From: Oscillospiraceae bacterium
Lineage (GTDB): Bacteria; Bacillota; Clostridia; Oscillospirales; CAG-382
Direction of reading: 5' to 3'
Length of the DNA stretch: 34,336 bases
Assembly (NCBI GenBank): GCA_022508745.1
Contig: JAFLUP010000021.1
Span: 1 to 34,336 of the forward strand
Under the pieces are notes generated by a model. It was given only the letters and a program-made list of their open reading frames with translations. It was not told where the DNA came from and ran no database searches. Of this stretch, positions 13,557 through 19,942 are shown piece after piece. How positions within the stretch are numbered: the stretch's first letter is position 1; each line of letters starts with the position of its first letter. The translations under genes were made by a program, and so were the position numbers.

Positions 13557-14468
13557 TCATCCGTTTTCGTCGGAAGAAGATTCTTCGAAGAAGGTGTTCC
13601 CGCACAGGGATTTGATCAGCGTTTCCAGATCCTCCGCAGAGGAGAAGGACAGGAGCAATTTGCCGCTTCCGTTGGTTTCCAGCTTGATGGAGGCCTTCCG
13701 TCCCGCGCGTTCGCTGACCTGCCGTTCCAGCCGGCGGTAGTATTCCGCCTTTACCGGATTGCTCTCCGGCTTCTGCACGGGAGGTGCGTCCCGCAGCAGT
13801 GCGCGGACCGTCGCTTCCGTCTGTCGGACGGAAAAACCGCCTTCTTCTACCCGCTTCGCAAACGCAAGCAGATCCTTTTCCGCGTATTTTTCCGCCAAGG
13901 GCAGGAGCGCACGGGCGTGCCCGTAGGAGAGCGCGCCGCCCTCTACCAGATCGAGGATGGACTGCGGCAGCCGGAGCAGACGCAGCAGGTTTGCCACCTC
14001 CGCACGGGATTTTCCCACGCGGGAAGCCGCTTCCTCCTGGGTGAGGGAGAAGGTGTCAATCAGATCGCGGTAGCCCTGCGCCTCCTCTACCGGGTTGAGG
14101 TCCTCCCGCTGTAAATTTTCGATCAGGGAAAGCAGAGCGGCTTCCTCGTCGCTCAACTCCCGCAGCAGCGCGGGCAGTTCGTTCAGCCCTGCCATCCGCG
14201 CAGCCCGCCAGCGGCGTTCCCCGGCGATGATCTCGTAGTAGCCGTTTTCCTTCCTCCGGACCACGATGGGCTCCAACAGCCCGTGGGCGGAGATGGAGGA
14301 CGCCAGCTCCGTGAGCGCCGTCTCGTCGAAGCGCTTGCGCGCCTGCTTGCGGTTGGGCTCAATCTCCGAAAGGCGCAGGGAGAGCAGAGAGCCGTCCCCT
14401 TCCGGCAGATCCGGCCGGTTATCCGTTATCAGGGCGCTGTATCCGCGTCCCAAACCTTTTTTCGCCAT
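13557..14468 (-). CDS. parB: chromosome partitioning protein ParB (Spo0J family)
   Basis: A 303-residue DNA-binding CTPase that loads on parS sites near the replication origin and organises chromosome segregation with ParA. The N-terminus KKGLGRGYSAL is the usual ParA-interacting opening. The CTP-binding arginine patch is GERRWRAA (83-90), following IVVRRKENGYYEIIA. A helix-turn-helix region spans roughly 140-167 (LTQEEAASRVGKSRAEVANLLRLL). The C-terminal part would dimerise. ATG 14468 follows parA by 13 bases. I did not see a canonical parS (TGTTNCACGTGAAACA) in the window, though a systematic search was not possible. Confidence 0.96.
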   Translation of the reverse strand: MAKKGLGRGYSALITDNRPDLPEGDGSLLSLRLSEIEPNRKQARKRFDETALTELASSISAHGLLEPIVVRRKENGYYEIIAGERRWRAARMAGLNELPALLRELSDEEAALLSLIENLQREDLNPVEEAQGYRDLIDTFSLTQEEAASRVGKSRAEVANLLRLLRLPQSILDLVEGGALSYGHARALLPLAEKYAEKDLLAFAKRVEEGGFSVRQTEATVRALLRDAPPVQKPESNPVKAEYYRRLERQVSERAGRKASIKLETNGSGKLLLSFSSAEDLETLIKSLCGNTFFEESSSDENG

Positions 14469-14481
14469 GGATTTTCTCCTC

Positions 14482-15258
14482 TCACATAGAGTCGCAGCGT
14501 TCCATTAACTCTCTCGCTACGGCGGCGTAAGCTGCGGCGCCCTTGCCGTGGCGGTCGTAATCCAGAATGGAAAGCCCGTAGCTGGGGGCTTCGCTGATAC
14601 GCACCGAACGGGGAATGGGTGTGCGGAACAGCTTGCCGGGGAAGAACTTCTTAATCTCCTCTAACACGCTGACCGTCAGATTCAGCCGCCCGTCGTACAT
14701 ATTGACCAGCACGCCCACCAGCTCCAGCGGCGGGTTGTACCGCTTACGGATCAGCCGGATGGTGGTGGAAAGCTGGGAAAGCCCTTCCAGCGAGTAGTAT
14801 TCGCAAAGCATGGGGATGATCACGCCGTCCGCCGCCGTGAGCGTGTTGACGGTGATGAGCCCCAGTGCCGGAGGGCAGTCGATGATGATGTAATCGTATT
14901 GCCCGCGGACGGTCTCCAGTGCGTCCTTTAGGCGGAACTCCCGGCGGGGTTCGTCCGCCAGCTCCAGCTCCGCCCCCACCAGATCGATCCCGGCGGGGAT
15001 GATGGACAAGCCCTTCACCTCTGTGCGGAGGGTCGCCTCCTCCGCCGTCGCCTGCCCGATGAGAACGTCGTAGACGGTTTTTTTGGTATTCTTTTTGCGA
15101 ACGCCGATGCCGCTGGTCAGGTTCCCCTGCGGGTCCGCGTCCACCATCAGCACTTGTTTCCCCGCACGGGCGAGGCAGGCGGCGATATTCAGCGCCGACG
15201 TGGTCTTGCCCACGCCGCCTTTTTGGTTGGCGAAGCACAGAATCCGGTTGTTTCCCAT
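14482..15258 (-). CDS. parA: chromosome partitioning ATPase ParA (Soj)
   Basis: A 258-residue deviant Walker ATPase that works with ParB in chromosome segregation. The Walker A motif KGGVGKTT sits at 13-20, Walker A' / B elements include DADPQGNLTSG and IIDCPPALG, as in chromosomal Soj proteins. The ORF track starts at TTG 15279; ATG 15258 is preferred because GAGAGG lies seven bases upstream and MGNNRILCFANQKGG is the family's usual opening. A strong promoter lies about 36 bases upstream. It leads an operon with parB, serS and a small membrane protein. Confidence 0.97.
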   Translation of the reverse strand: MGNNRILCFANQKGGVGKTTSALNIAACLARAGKQVLMVDADPQGNLTSGIGVRKKNTKKTVYDVLIGQATAEEATLRTEVKGLSIIPAGIDLVGAELELADEPRREFRLKDALETVRGQYDYIIIDCPPALGLITVNTLTAADGVIIPMLCEYYSLEGLSQLSTTIRLIRKRYNPPLELVGVLVNMYDGRLNLTVSVLEEIKKFFPGKLFRTPIPRSVRISEAPSYGLSILDYDRHGKGAAAYAAVARELMERCDSM

Positions 15259-15300
15259 CGGCGAACCTCTCTTTTTCAAAACAAATCTTTCCTTCTGACA

Positions 15301-15329
15301 AGTATACCTTTTCTTCGAGGAATTGTCAA
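15301..15329 (-). promoter_or_regulatory. promoter of the parA-parB-serS operon
   Basis: TTGACA (15324-15329), 17-base spacer, TATACT (15301-15306) on the minus strand. Confidence 0.9.
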
Positions 15330-15392
15330 GAAGTCTTTCGCATAAAATACCGTAAATCCCCTATAAAATTTGTAAACCTTTCTGCATTTCTC

Positions 15393-15421
15393 TTGACAAT
15401 TGCGATTCTTTCCGTTAAAAT
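15393..15421 (+). promoter_or_regulatory. promoter of mscS-trmO
   Basis: TTGACA (15393-15398), 17-base spacer, TAAAAT (15416-15421) on the plus strand, divergent from the parA promoter. Confidence 0.85.
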
Positions 15422-15474
15422 TCGGAGATGAAAGGACTGCTTTTGCATCATCGAATCTTTTGGAGGTGCTTGTT

Positions 15475-16332
15475 TTGAATTTTGATACGTTGCTCGAAAC
15501 GCTGACCGGCTACTGTATCACATACGGCGGCAGGCTGCTGGTAGCGGTGATCGTTCTGGTGGTTGGTTTCTGGCTGTGCCGCATGGTGTCCAAACGGATC
15601 CGGCGCGGGAAAGTCGCTTCCCACATGGACCGTTCGGTGCTTTCCATTCTGCTCCGGCTGATTTCCCTTGCGTTCAAGACCATTTTGGTGGTCACGGCCA
15701 TCGGCATCATGGGCGTGCCCATGTCCTCCATCATCACAGTCATCGCCACCGTCGGCGCCGCCATCGGTCTGGCGCTGCAAGGCTCTCTGTCCAACCTGGC
15801 GGGCGGGATCATGCTGCTCATCTTCAAGCCCTTCCGCGTGGATTCCTTCATCAGCACCCAGGATTACATCGGCACGGTGACGGAGATCGGGCTGTTCTAT
15901 ACCGTCCTGCGGACGCCGGACCACAAGCGTGTGACGCTTCCCAACGGCACACTGATGAACAGCGCCGTCACCAATTACAACTCCTATGACACCATCCGCG
16001 CGGATCTGACCTTCGGCGTCGCCTACGGCAGCGACATCGACCGCGTCCGCAGCGTCCTGCTCGACGTCGCGAACGGGCATCCGCTGGTGCTGGAGGAGCC
16101 CGCCGCCATCGTGCACATGACCAATCACGATGATAGTTCGCTGACCTTCGTTCTTCGCGTGTGGTGCAAGAGCGAAGATTACTGGACGGTACAGTGGGAG
16201 CTGCGGGAAACCGCCGAGCGAGCGTTCGGCAAAGCCGGCATCGAGATCCCCTTCCCGCAGGTAGACGTGCATATCAAGGAGACGGGGCTGACCGATCATG
16301 GAGCTGTGACCGATCATGGAGCTGGTATGTAA
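15475..16332 (+). CDS. mscS: small-conductance mechanosensitive channel (MscS family)
   Basis: A 285-residue channel that opens under membrane tension to release solutes. Three hydrophobic segments occur at about 17-37, 57-80 and 85-115; the last, GAAIGLALQGSLSNLAGGIMLL, is the Gly/Ala-rich pore helix typical of MscS. The beta domain follows (PFRVDSFIS...GTVTEIGLFYT...LPNGTLMNSAVTNY). The ORF track starts upstream at 15400, which would place codons in the promoter. TTG 15475 is chosen because GGAGGT lies seven bases before it. The C-terminus ends TDHGAVTDHGAGM because of an 18-bp tandem duplication, and it overlaps trmO by 17 bases. Confidence 0.92.
   Translation: MNFDTLLETLTGYCITYGGRLLVAVIVLVVGFWLCRMVSKRIRRGKVASHMDRSVLSILLRLISLAFKTILVVTAIGIMGVPMSSIITVIATVGAAIGLALQGSLSNLAGGIMLLIFKPFRVDSFISTQDYIGTVTEIGLFYTVLRTPDHKRVTLPNGTLMNSAVTNYNSYDTIRADLTFGVAYGSDIDRVRSVLLDVANGHPLVLEEPAAIVHMTNHDDSSLTFVLRVWCKSEDYWTVQWELRETAERAFGKAGIEIPFPQVDVHIKETGLTDHGAVTDHGAGM
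16289..16324 (+). repeat. exact 18-bp tandem duplication at the mscS/trmO junction
   Basis: TGACCGATCATGGAGCTG occurs twice head to tail (16289-16306 and 16307-16324). It adds six codons to the mscS tail and duplicates the trmO start region: the first copy reads ATG GAG CTG TGA, a dead start, and the second is the true trmO start. The upstream copy also supplies a GGAG 12 bases before the working ATG. Confidence 0.95.
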
Positions 16333-16984
16333 GCCCATCGCGGTCATCCGCACCCCCTTCCCGACGAAGTTCGGCATCCCTCGGCAGAGCGGACTGGTGG
16401 AGAGCGCCACGTCCCGCATCCTCTTCGAGGAGCCTTACCGCAAGCCGGAAGCGCTGCGGGGGCTGGAGGGGTACTCTCACCTGTGGCTGCTGTGGCTGTT
16501 CTCCGCGTCTGTACGGGAGGGATGGTCTCCGACGGTGCGTCCGCCCCGATTGGGCGGGAATACGCGGATGGGGGTCTTTGCGACCCGTTCTCCCTTCCGC
16601 CCGAATCCCATCGGGCTATCCTGCGTGCGCCTGCTGCGCATCGAGGGGTGCGAGCTGGTGGTAGCGGGCGCGGACCTGATGGACGGCACGCCCATTCTGG
16701 ACATCAAGCCCTACCTGCCCTTTACCGACGCCCGCCCGGACGCAACCGGCGGTTTTGCGGATGCGGTGCGGGAAAATACGCTGACGGTGGAGTTCCCGCC
16801 GGAATTGGCGGAAAAGCTGCCCGCTGACCTCCGCGAATCGTTGACCGAACTGCTGGCGGAGGACCCGCGTCCCCACTATCAGGACGACCCGGAACGGGTC
16901 TACGGGTTCCCCTTTGCGGGGTACGAGGTGCGGTTTTGCGTGCGGGATGGCGTATTGACCGTCCTTTCGGTTGAAAACATATGA
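16316..16984 (+). CDS. trmO: tRNA (N6-threonylcarbamoyladenosine-37-N6)-methyltransferase TrmO (TsaA/YaeB family)
   Basis: A 222-residue SAM-dependent enzyme that methylates t6A at position 37 of tRNAs to m6t6A. The beta-barrel TsaA domain opens with PIAVIRTPFPTKFGIPRQ; the signature RSPFRPNPIGLSCVRL lies at 91-106, and DIKPYLPFTD near 130-140 is also typical. The C-terminal extension carries YQDDPERVYGF. Length fits the family. The start ATG lies in the second copy of the 18-bp duplication and overlaps mscS by 17 bases, implying coupled translation. The stop codon touches the terminator stem. Confidence 0.93.
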   Translation: MELVCKPIAVIRTPFPTKFGIPRQSGLVESATSRILFEEPYRKPEALRGLEGYSHLWLLWLFSASVREGWSPTVRPPRLGGNTRMGVFATRSPFRPNPIGLSCVRLLRIEGCELVVAGADLMDGTPILDIKPYLPFTDARPDATGGFADAVRENTLTVEFPPELAEKLPADLRESLTELLAEDPRPHYQDDPERVYGFPFAGYEVRFCVRDGVLTVLSVENI

Positions 16985-17012
16985 AAACAGGGCTTCACAG
17001 CCCTGTTTTGCT
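16984..17012. terminator. bidirectional terminator between trmO and the 17014 gene
   Basis: AAAACAGGGCT (16984-16994) and AGCCCTGTTTT (16999-17009) form a perfect 11-bp stem with a TCAC loop. It is flanked by T-rich sequence on the plus strand (GTTTTGCTTTT) and TTTTC on the minus strand, serving both convergent genes. Confidence 0.92.
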
Positions 17013-17013
17013 T

Positions 17014-17310
17014 TTATTCGTCGGTTTTGTCCGCAGGCGTATCTTCCGGCTCCTTTGGCTGGTTGAAGGAGGCGATGATGCGCCTTCTGCGTCTGTTGAG
17101 CACATAGTACACCGGCAGCATCGCCAGCCCGCCGAACAGGATGAGCAGCGAAATCACCTGAAAGACCTTCTCCACCGGGGTGAGCTGGGTTTTATCGTCC
17201 GCGGATCCGGCGGAATCCGCAGATCCCTCCGCTAACGCGTGAAGGGGGAGCAACACCGTGCAGAGAGAAATGCACAGCAGGAGCAAGATACAGAGGCGAA
17301 ACTTCTTCAT
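17014..17310 (-). CDS. small exported or bitopic membrane protein, unknown function
   Basis: A 98-residue protein. The N-terminus is a clear signal peptide: MKKFR, then a leucine-rich hydrophobic run, then LHALAEG with a likely cut after about residue 27. A short Ser/Ala/Asp-rich linker (28-42) leads to a second membrane helix (about 51-71), followed by a basic RRRRR stretch and a Pro/Glu tail (84-98) expected in the cytoplasm. AAAGGG is about nine bases upstream of ATG 17310. The ORF track hides it inside a 584-codon shadow antisense to galT. It has its own consensus promoter, divergent from galT. No family recognised. Confidence 0.8.
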   Translation of the reverse strand: MKKFRLCILLLLCISLCTVLLPLHALAEGSADSAGSADDKTQLTPVEKVFQVISLLILFGGLAMLPVYYVLNRRRRRIIASFNQPKEPEDTPADKTDE

Positions 17311-17346
17311 GGCGAAAAGCCCTTTCTTTTTGTCGTCCTTTGTTCC

Positions 17347-17375
17347 AGTATAAAACATTTTTTTGAATTTGTCAA
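17347..17375 (-). promoter_or_regulatory. promoter of the 98-residue membrane protein gene
   Basis: TTGACA (17370-17375), 17-base spacer, TATACT (17347-17352) on the minus strand. Confidence 0.88.
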
Positions 17376-17382
17376 ACCGTTC

Positions 17383-17411
17383 TTGACGAACCGAAAAAAA
17401 AACGCTATACT
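17383..17411 (+). promoter_or_regulatory. promoter of galT
   Basis: TTGACG (17383-17388), 17-base spacer, TATACT (17406-17411). Its -35 lies only seven bases from the -35 of the divergent minus-strand promoter, so the two promoters may compete or share a regulator. Confidence 0.88.
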
Positions 17412-17445
17412 GATACGGGAAAAGTCGAAAAAGAGGAATTTTGTC

Positions 17446-18954
17446 ATGGGAAATGTATGCTTTCCGCTGATCGAGGCACTGGTCGATTATGCGGAGAAAA
17501 CCGGTCTTGCAGATAAGCGGGATCGGATCTACTACACCAACCGGCTGTTGGAATTGTTGAAAATGGATTCCTACGAACCGGTTTCGCCGGAGGAAATCCC
17601 GCAGGATCTCTCCCTCCAGACCTTGCTGGACCGTTTGTGCGACTATGCGGCGGACGCGGGGATCATCGGGGAGGGGATCACCGAGCGGGACCTGTTCGAT
17701 ACCCGCGTCATGGCGCTGTTCACGCCGCTCCCCTCCGCCGTGCAGGATCGCTTTGCGGCGGACTACCGAAAAAGCCCGGAGGCGGCTACCGACGGGTTTT
17801 ATCGCCTTTCCCGGGACTGCAACTACATCCGTACCGAACGGGTGGCGAAGGATCTGCGCTGGGAATACGCCGGCAAGTACGGCGTACTGGACATCACCAT
17901 CAACCTTTCCAAGCCGGAAAAGGATCCGAAAGCCATCGCCGCGGCGCTGCAATCCAAGGCGTCCTCCTACCCGCGCTGTCAGCTCTGCGCGGAAAACGTG
18001 GGGTACGCCGGCCGGCTGGACCATCCCGCGCGGCAGAATTTGCGGGTGATCCCGCTGACGCTCGCCGGGGAGCAGTGGTGGTTCCAGTATTCCCCCTATG
18101 TGTACTATCCTGAGCACTGCATCGTTCTCAACGACGAGCATACCCCCATGCAGATCACGCCCCGGACGTTTGAGCGGCTGCTGGATTTCGTTACGCTGTT
18201 TCCCCATTATTTCATCGGCTCCAACGCGGATCTGCCCATTGTGGGCGGGTCCATTCTGACCCACGACCACTTCCAGGGCGGGCATTACACCTTCGCCATG
18301 GAGCGTGCAACGGTCGCGGAGCGCTATTCGCTGCGTTCCTTCCCGGAGGTGCGCGTGGAGCGGCTGCACTGGCCGCTGACCGTCCTCCGGCTGACCGGGG
18401 AGAGGGAACAGGTTTCTGCTCTGGCGAATCTGGTGCTGGAGACATGGCGGAACTACACGGACGAAGCCGCCTGCGTGTTTGCGGAGACGGAGACGGGCAG
18501 GCACAATACCGTCACCCCTATCGCCAGACGACAGGGGGAGCTGTACCAGCTGGATCTGGTGCTGCGCAACAATCTTACCACGCCGGAGCATCCTGCAGGG
18601 CTGTACCATCCCCACGCGGAAAAGCACCACATCAAGAAGGAAAACATCGGGCTGATCGAGGTCATGGGTCTGGCGGTACTGCCCGCCCGGCTGAAAGCCG
18701 AGCTTGCCGAGCTTGCGGATCGCTTCCGCGCCGGGCTTCCCATGGATACGCCGGGCACCGCGTCCCATGCGGAATGGTTCGAGGGCGTCTGCGCTTCCCG
18801 TCCGGTGACGACGGAAACGGTGGAGGCCGTCCTTGCCGAGGAGGTAGGACGGGTGTTTGAAGCCGTTCTGGAGGATGCGGGGGTCTACCGCCCGGACGCG
18901 AAGGGAGCAGCCGACTTCCGCCGCTTCGTGGAGGCGCTGGAAAGCCGTTCCTGA
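17446..18954 (+). CDS. galT: UDP-glucose--hexose-1-phosphate uridylyltransferase (class 2 GalT)
   Basis: A 502-residue Leloir-pathway enzyme that swaps UMP between UDP-glucose and galactose-1-phosphate. The length and the motifs YPRCQLCAENVGYAGR, NDEHTPMQITPRTF and GGSILTHDHFQGG place it in the Firmicute-type GalT family; the nucleotidylated histidine is in HDHFQ (273-277). A second histidine-rich stretch, YHPHAEKHHIKKENIG, is typical of the C-terminal half. ATG 17446 is preceded by GAGGAA; the ORF track's 17239 start lies upstream of the promoter. No galK or galE is adjacent. The last 70 bases overlap, on opposite strands, with the convergent membrane-protein gene. Confidence 0.94.
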   Translation: MGNVCFPLIEALVDYAEKTGLADKRDRIYYTNRLLELLKMDSYEPVSPEEIPQDLSLQTLLDRLCDYAADAGIIGEGITERDLFDTRVMALFTPLPSAVQDRFAADYRKSPEAATDGFYRLSRDCNYIRTERVAKDLRWEYAGKYGVLDITINLSKPEKDPKAIAAALQSKASSYPRCQLCAENVGYAGRLDHPARQNLRVIPLTLAGEQWWFQYSPYVYYPEHCIVLNDEHTPMQITPRTFERLLDFVTLFPHYFIGSNADLPIVGGSILTHDHFQGGHYTFAMERATVAERYSLRSFPEVRVERLHWPLTVLRLTGEREQVSALANLVLETWRNYTDEAACVFAETETGRHNTVTPIARRQGELYQLDLVLRNNLTTPEHPAGLYHPHAEKHHIKKENIGLIEVMGLAVLPARLKAELAELADRFRAGLPMDTPGTASHAEWFEGVCASRPVTTETVEAVLAEEVGRVFEAVLEDAGVYRPDAKGAADFRRFVEALESRS

Positions 18955-19334
18955 CCGTCACTCCGCGCCAGCAGATCTCCCAGCGCGAGGATCGGCAGGG
19001 TCAGGAAGAACCAGACGGCGGAAAAGGGCAGGCACACCTGTCCGAATAGATTGAGGGGCACGCCGGAATAATCCCAGATCTGCAGATGCAGGTACAGGTT
19101 GACGAAACTGCCCGCGAAAAACTCCACGGCGGTGATGATTGCGCTGCCGATGGCGCAGCGGACGTACCAGCCGGTGTTGCGCGCCCTTCCCGCGCAGCAG
19201 ATCCCATAGATCATCGCGGCGGAAAGTCCGCCGGCAAAGAACATGGAAATGTGGGAATACCCCCGGTACAGCAGCTCCAACAGGAAGTAGATACATCCGC
19301 CGGTGCCGAACATCCAAAGCCATTTTCCAAACAT
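18885..19334 (-). CDS. putative ABC-transporter type IV / PF06541-like membrane protein
   Basis: A 149-residue membrane protein with about four helices. The pattern GGCIYFLLELLYRGYSHISMFFAGG, then VEFFAGSFVNLYLHLQIWDYSG, then PLNLFGQVCLPFSAVWFFL resembles the PF06541 family, named a putative ABC-transporter type IV but functionally unproven. The start is uncertain: ATG 19334 abuts a perfect 14-bp hairpin whose 3' arm contains the GAGG ribosome site, while ATG 19313 lacks that constraint. The last 23 codons lie antisense to the end of galT and encode a basic, low-complexity tail, so the functional domain ends near residue 125. Confidence 0.72.
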   Translation of the reverse strand: MFGKWLWMFGTGGCIYFLLELLYRGYSHISMFFAGGLSAAMIYGICCAGRARNTGWYVRCAIGSAIITAVEFFAGSFVNLYLHLQIWDYSGVPLNLFGQVCLPFSAVWFFLTLPILALGDLLARSDGQERLSSASTKRRKSAAPFASGR

Positions 19335-19368
19335 AAAACCACCTCGACGATTCGGTCGAGGTGGTTTT
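19335..19368 (-). promoter_or_regulatory. 14-bp perfect hairpin overlapping the ribosome site of the PF06541-like gene
   Basis: AAAACCACCTCGAC (19335-19348) and GTCGAGGTGGTTTT (19355-19368) pair perfectly around a 6-base loop. On the minus strand the 3' arm reads GTCGAGGTGGTTTT directly before ATG, so GAGG would be sequestered. The stem with its T run also looks like a terminator for the upstream SLOG gene. Either or both roles are possible. Confidence 0.75.
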
Positions 19369-19419
19369 CGTCACTCTCGCCGTTTGATCACGCTTTAGTG
19401 TTTACCGGCGCGGGTGACT

Positions 19420-19788
19420 TTATTCTTTTTTTGTGCTGTCTTCCGGGATATATAACCGTACGGGGACTCCACGCTCGCGGGCGTATTCCACCGTGAACGC
19501 CGTGCCGGGGGAGCTTCCGTCCCAGAGCGCCACCACCAGATCGGCACATTCCACGATCTGCCGGTTGCGGAACAGGGGAGCCCTCCTGCCGTACAGCGCA
19601 TAATTGGGGCGGATCACGCGGATGGGCAACCCGTGCCGTTTGGCGTATTCCTCCGCCAGCGTATCCACCCCGGGGGCGCCCCCGGAGATGAGCATGGCGG
19701 TCTCCGCCGGCAGATAGCGGGCAAGATCCGCCTGCGTGATCCCGCGGGAACCGATCACGGCGACGTGCAGCGACTGTTGTTCGGGCAT
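19420..19788 (-). CDS. SLOG-family Rossmann protein (DprA/lysine-decarboxylase-like nucleotide-binding fold)
   Basis: A 122-residue single-domain protein of the SLOG superfamily. The motifs are an N-terminal VAVIGSRG, the SGGAPGVDTLAEEYA glycine loop, NRQIVECADLVVAL and WDGSSPGTAFTVEYA, which together build a nucleotide- or nucleotide-derivative-binding site. It is shorter than DprA and lacks its DNA-binding domains. Stand-alone SLOG proteins are proposed to bind or process small nucleotide signals, but no role is established here. The ORF track starts at 19812, which lies at or before the predicted transcription start; ATG 19788, with GGGGGCGAGG upstream, is therefore chosen. It is divergent from apgM. 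Confidence 0.83.
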   Translation of the reverse strand: MPEQQSLHVAVIGSRGITQADLARYLPAETAMLISGGAPGVDTLAEEYAKRHGLPIRVIRPNYALYGRRAPLFRNRQIVECADLVVALWDGSSPGTAFTVEYARERGVPVRLYIPEDSTKKE

Positions 19789-19814
19789 GGCCTCGCCCCC
19801 TTTCTGTGTCATTC

Positions 19815-19843
19815 ATTATAGAGGTCCCTGTCTGTTTTGTCAA
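19815..19843 (-). promoter_or_regulatory. promoter of the SLOG gene
   Basis: Perfect TTGACA (19838-19843), 17-base spacer, perfect TATAAT (19815-19820) on the minus strand. Its position rules out the upstream ATG at 19812 as the start. Confidence 0.92.
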
Positions 19844-19884
19844 CAAAAATTTGTCGAAGGGCAAAAAATTGATGAAAAAGAGGA

Positions 19885-19913
19885 TTGATTTTCCCCGCCG
19901 GGTTTGCTATACT
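19885..19913 (+). promoter_or_regulatory. promoter of apgM and the YcxB-like gene
   Basis: TTGATT (19885-19890), 17-base spacer, TATACT (19908-19913) on the plus strand. Confidence 0.82.
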
Positions 19914-19942
19914 GAAAGACAGTGAAAGGAAGTTGATGCTGC

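Noticed and set aside
17014-18768. 584-codon minus-strand ORF
   Set aside because: Only its last 98 codons are a real gene. The rest is antisense to galT and upstream of the small gene's own promoter and start.
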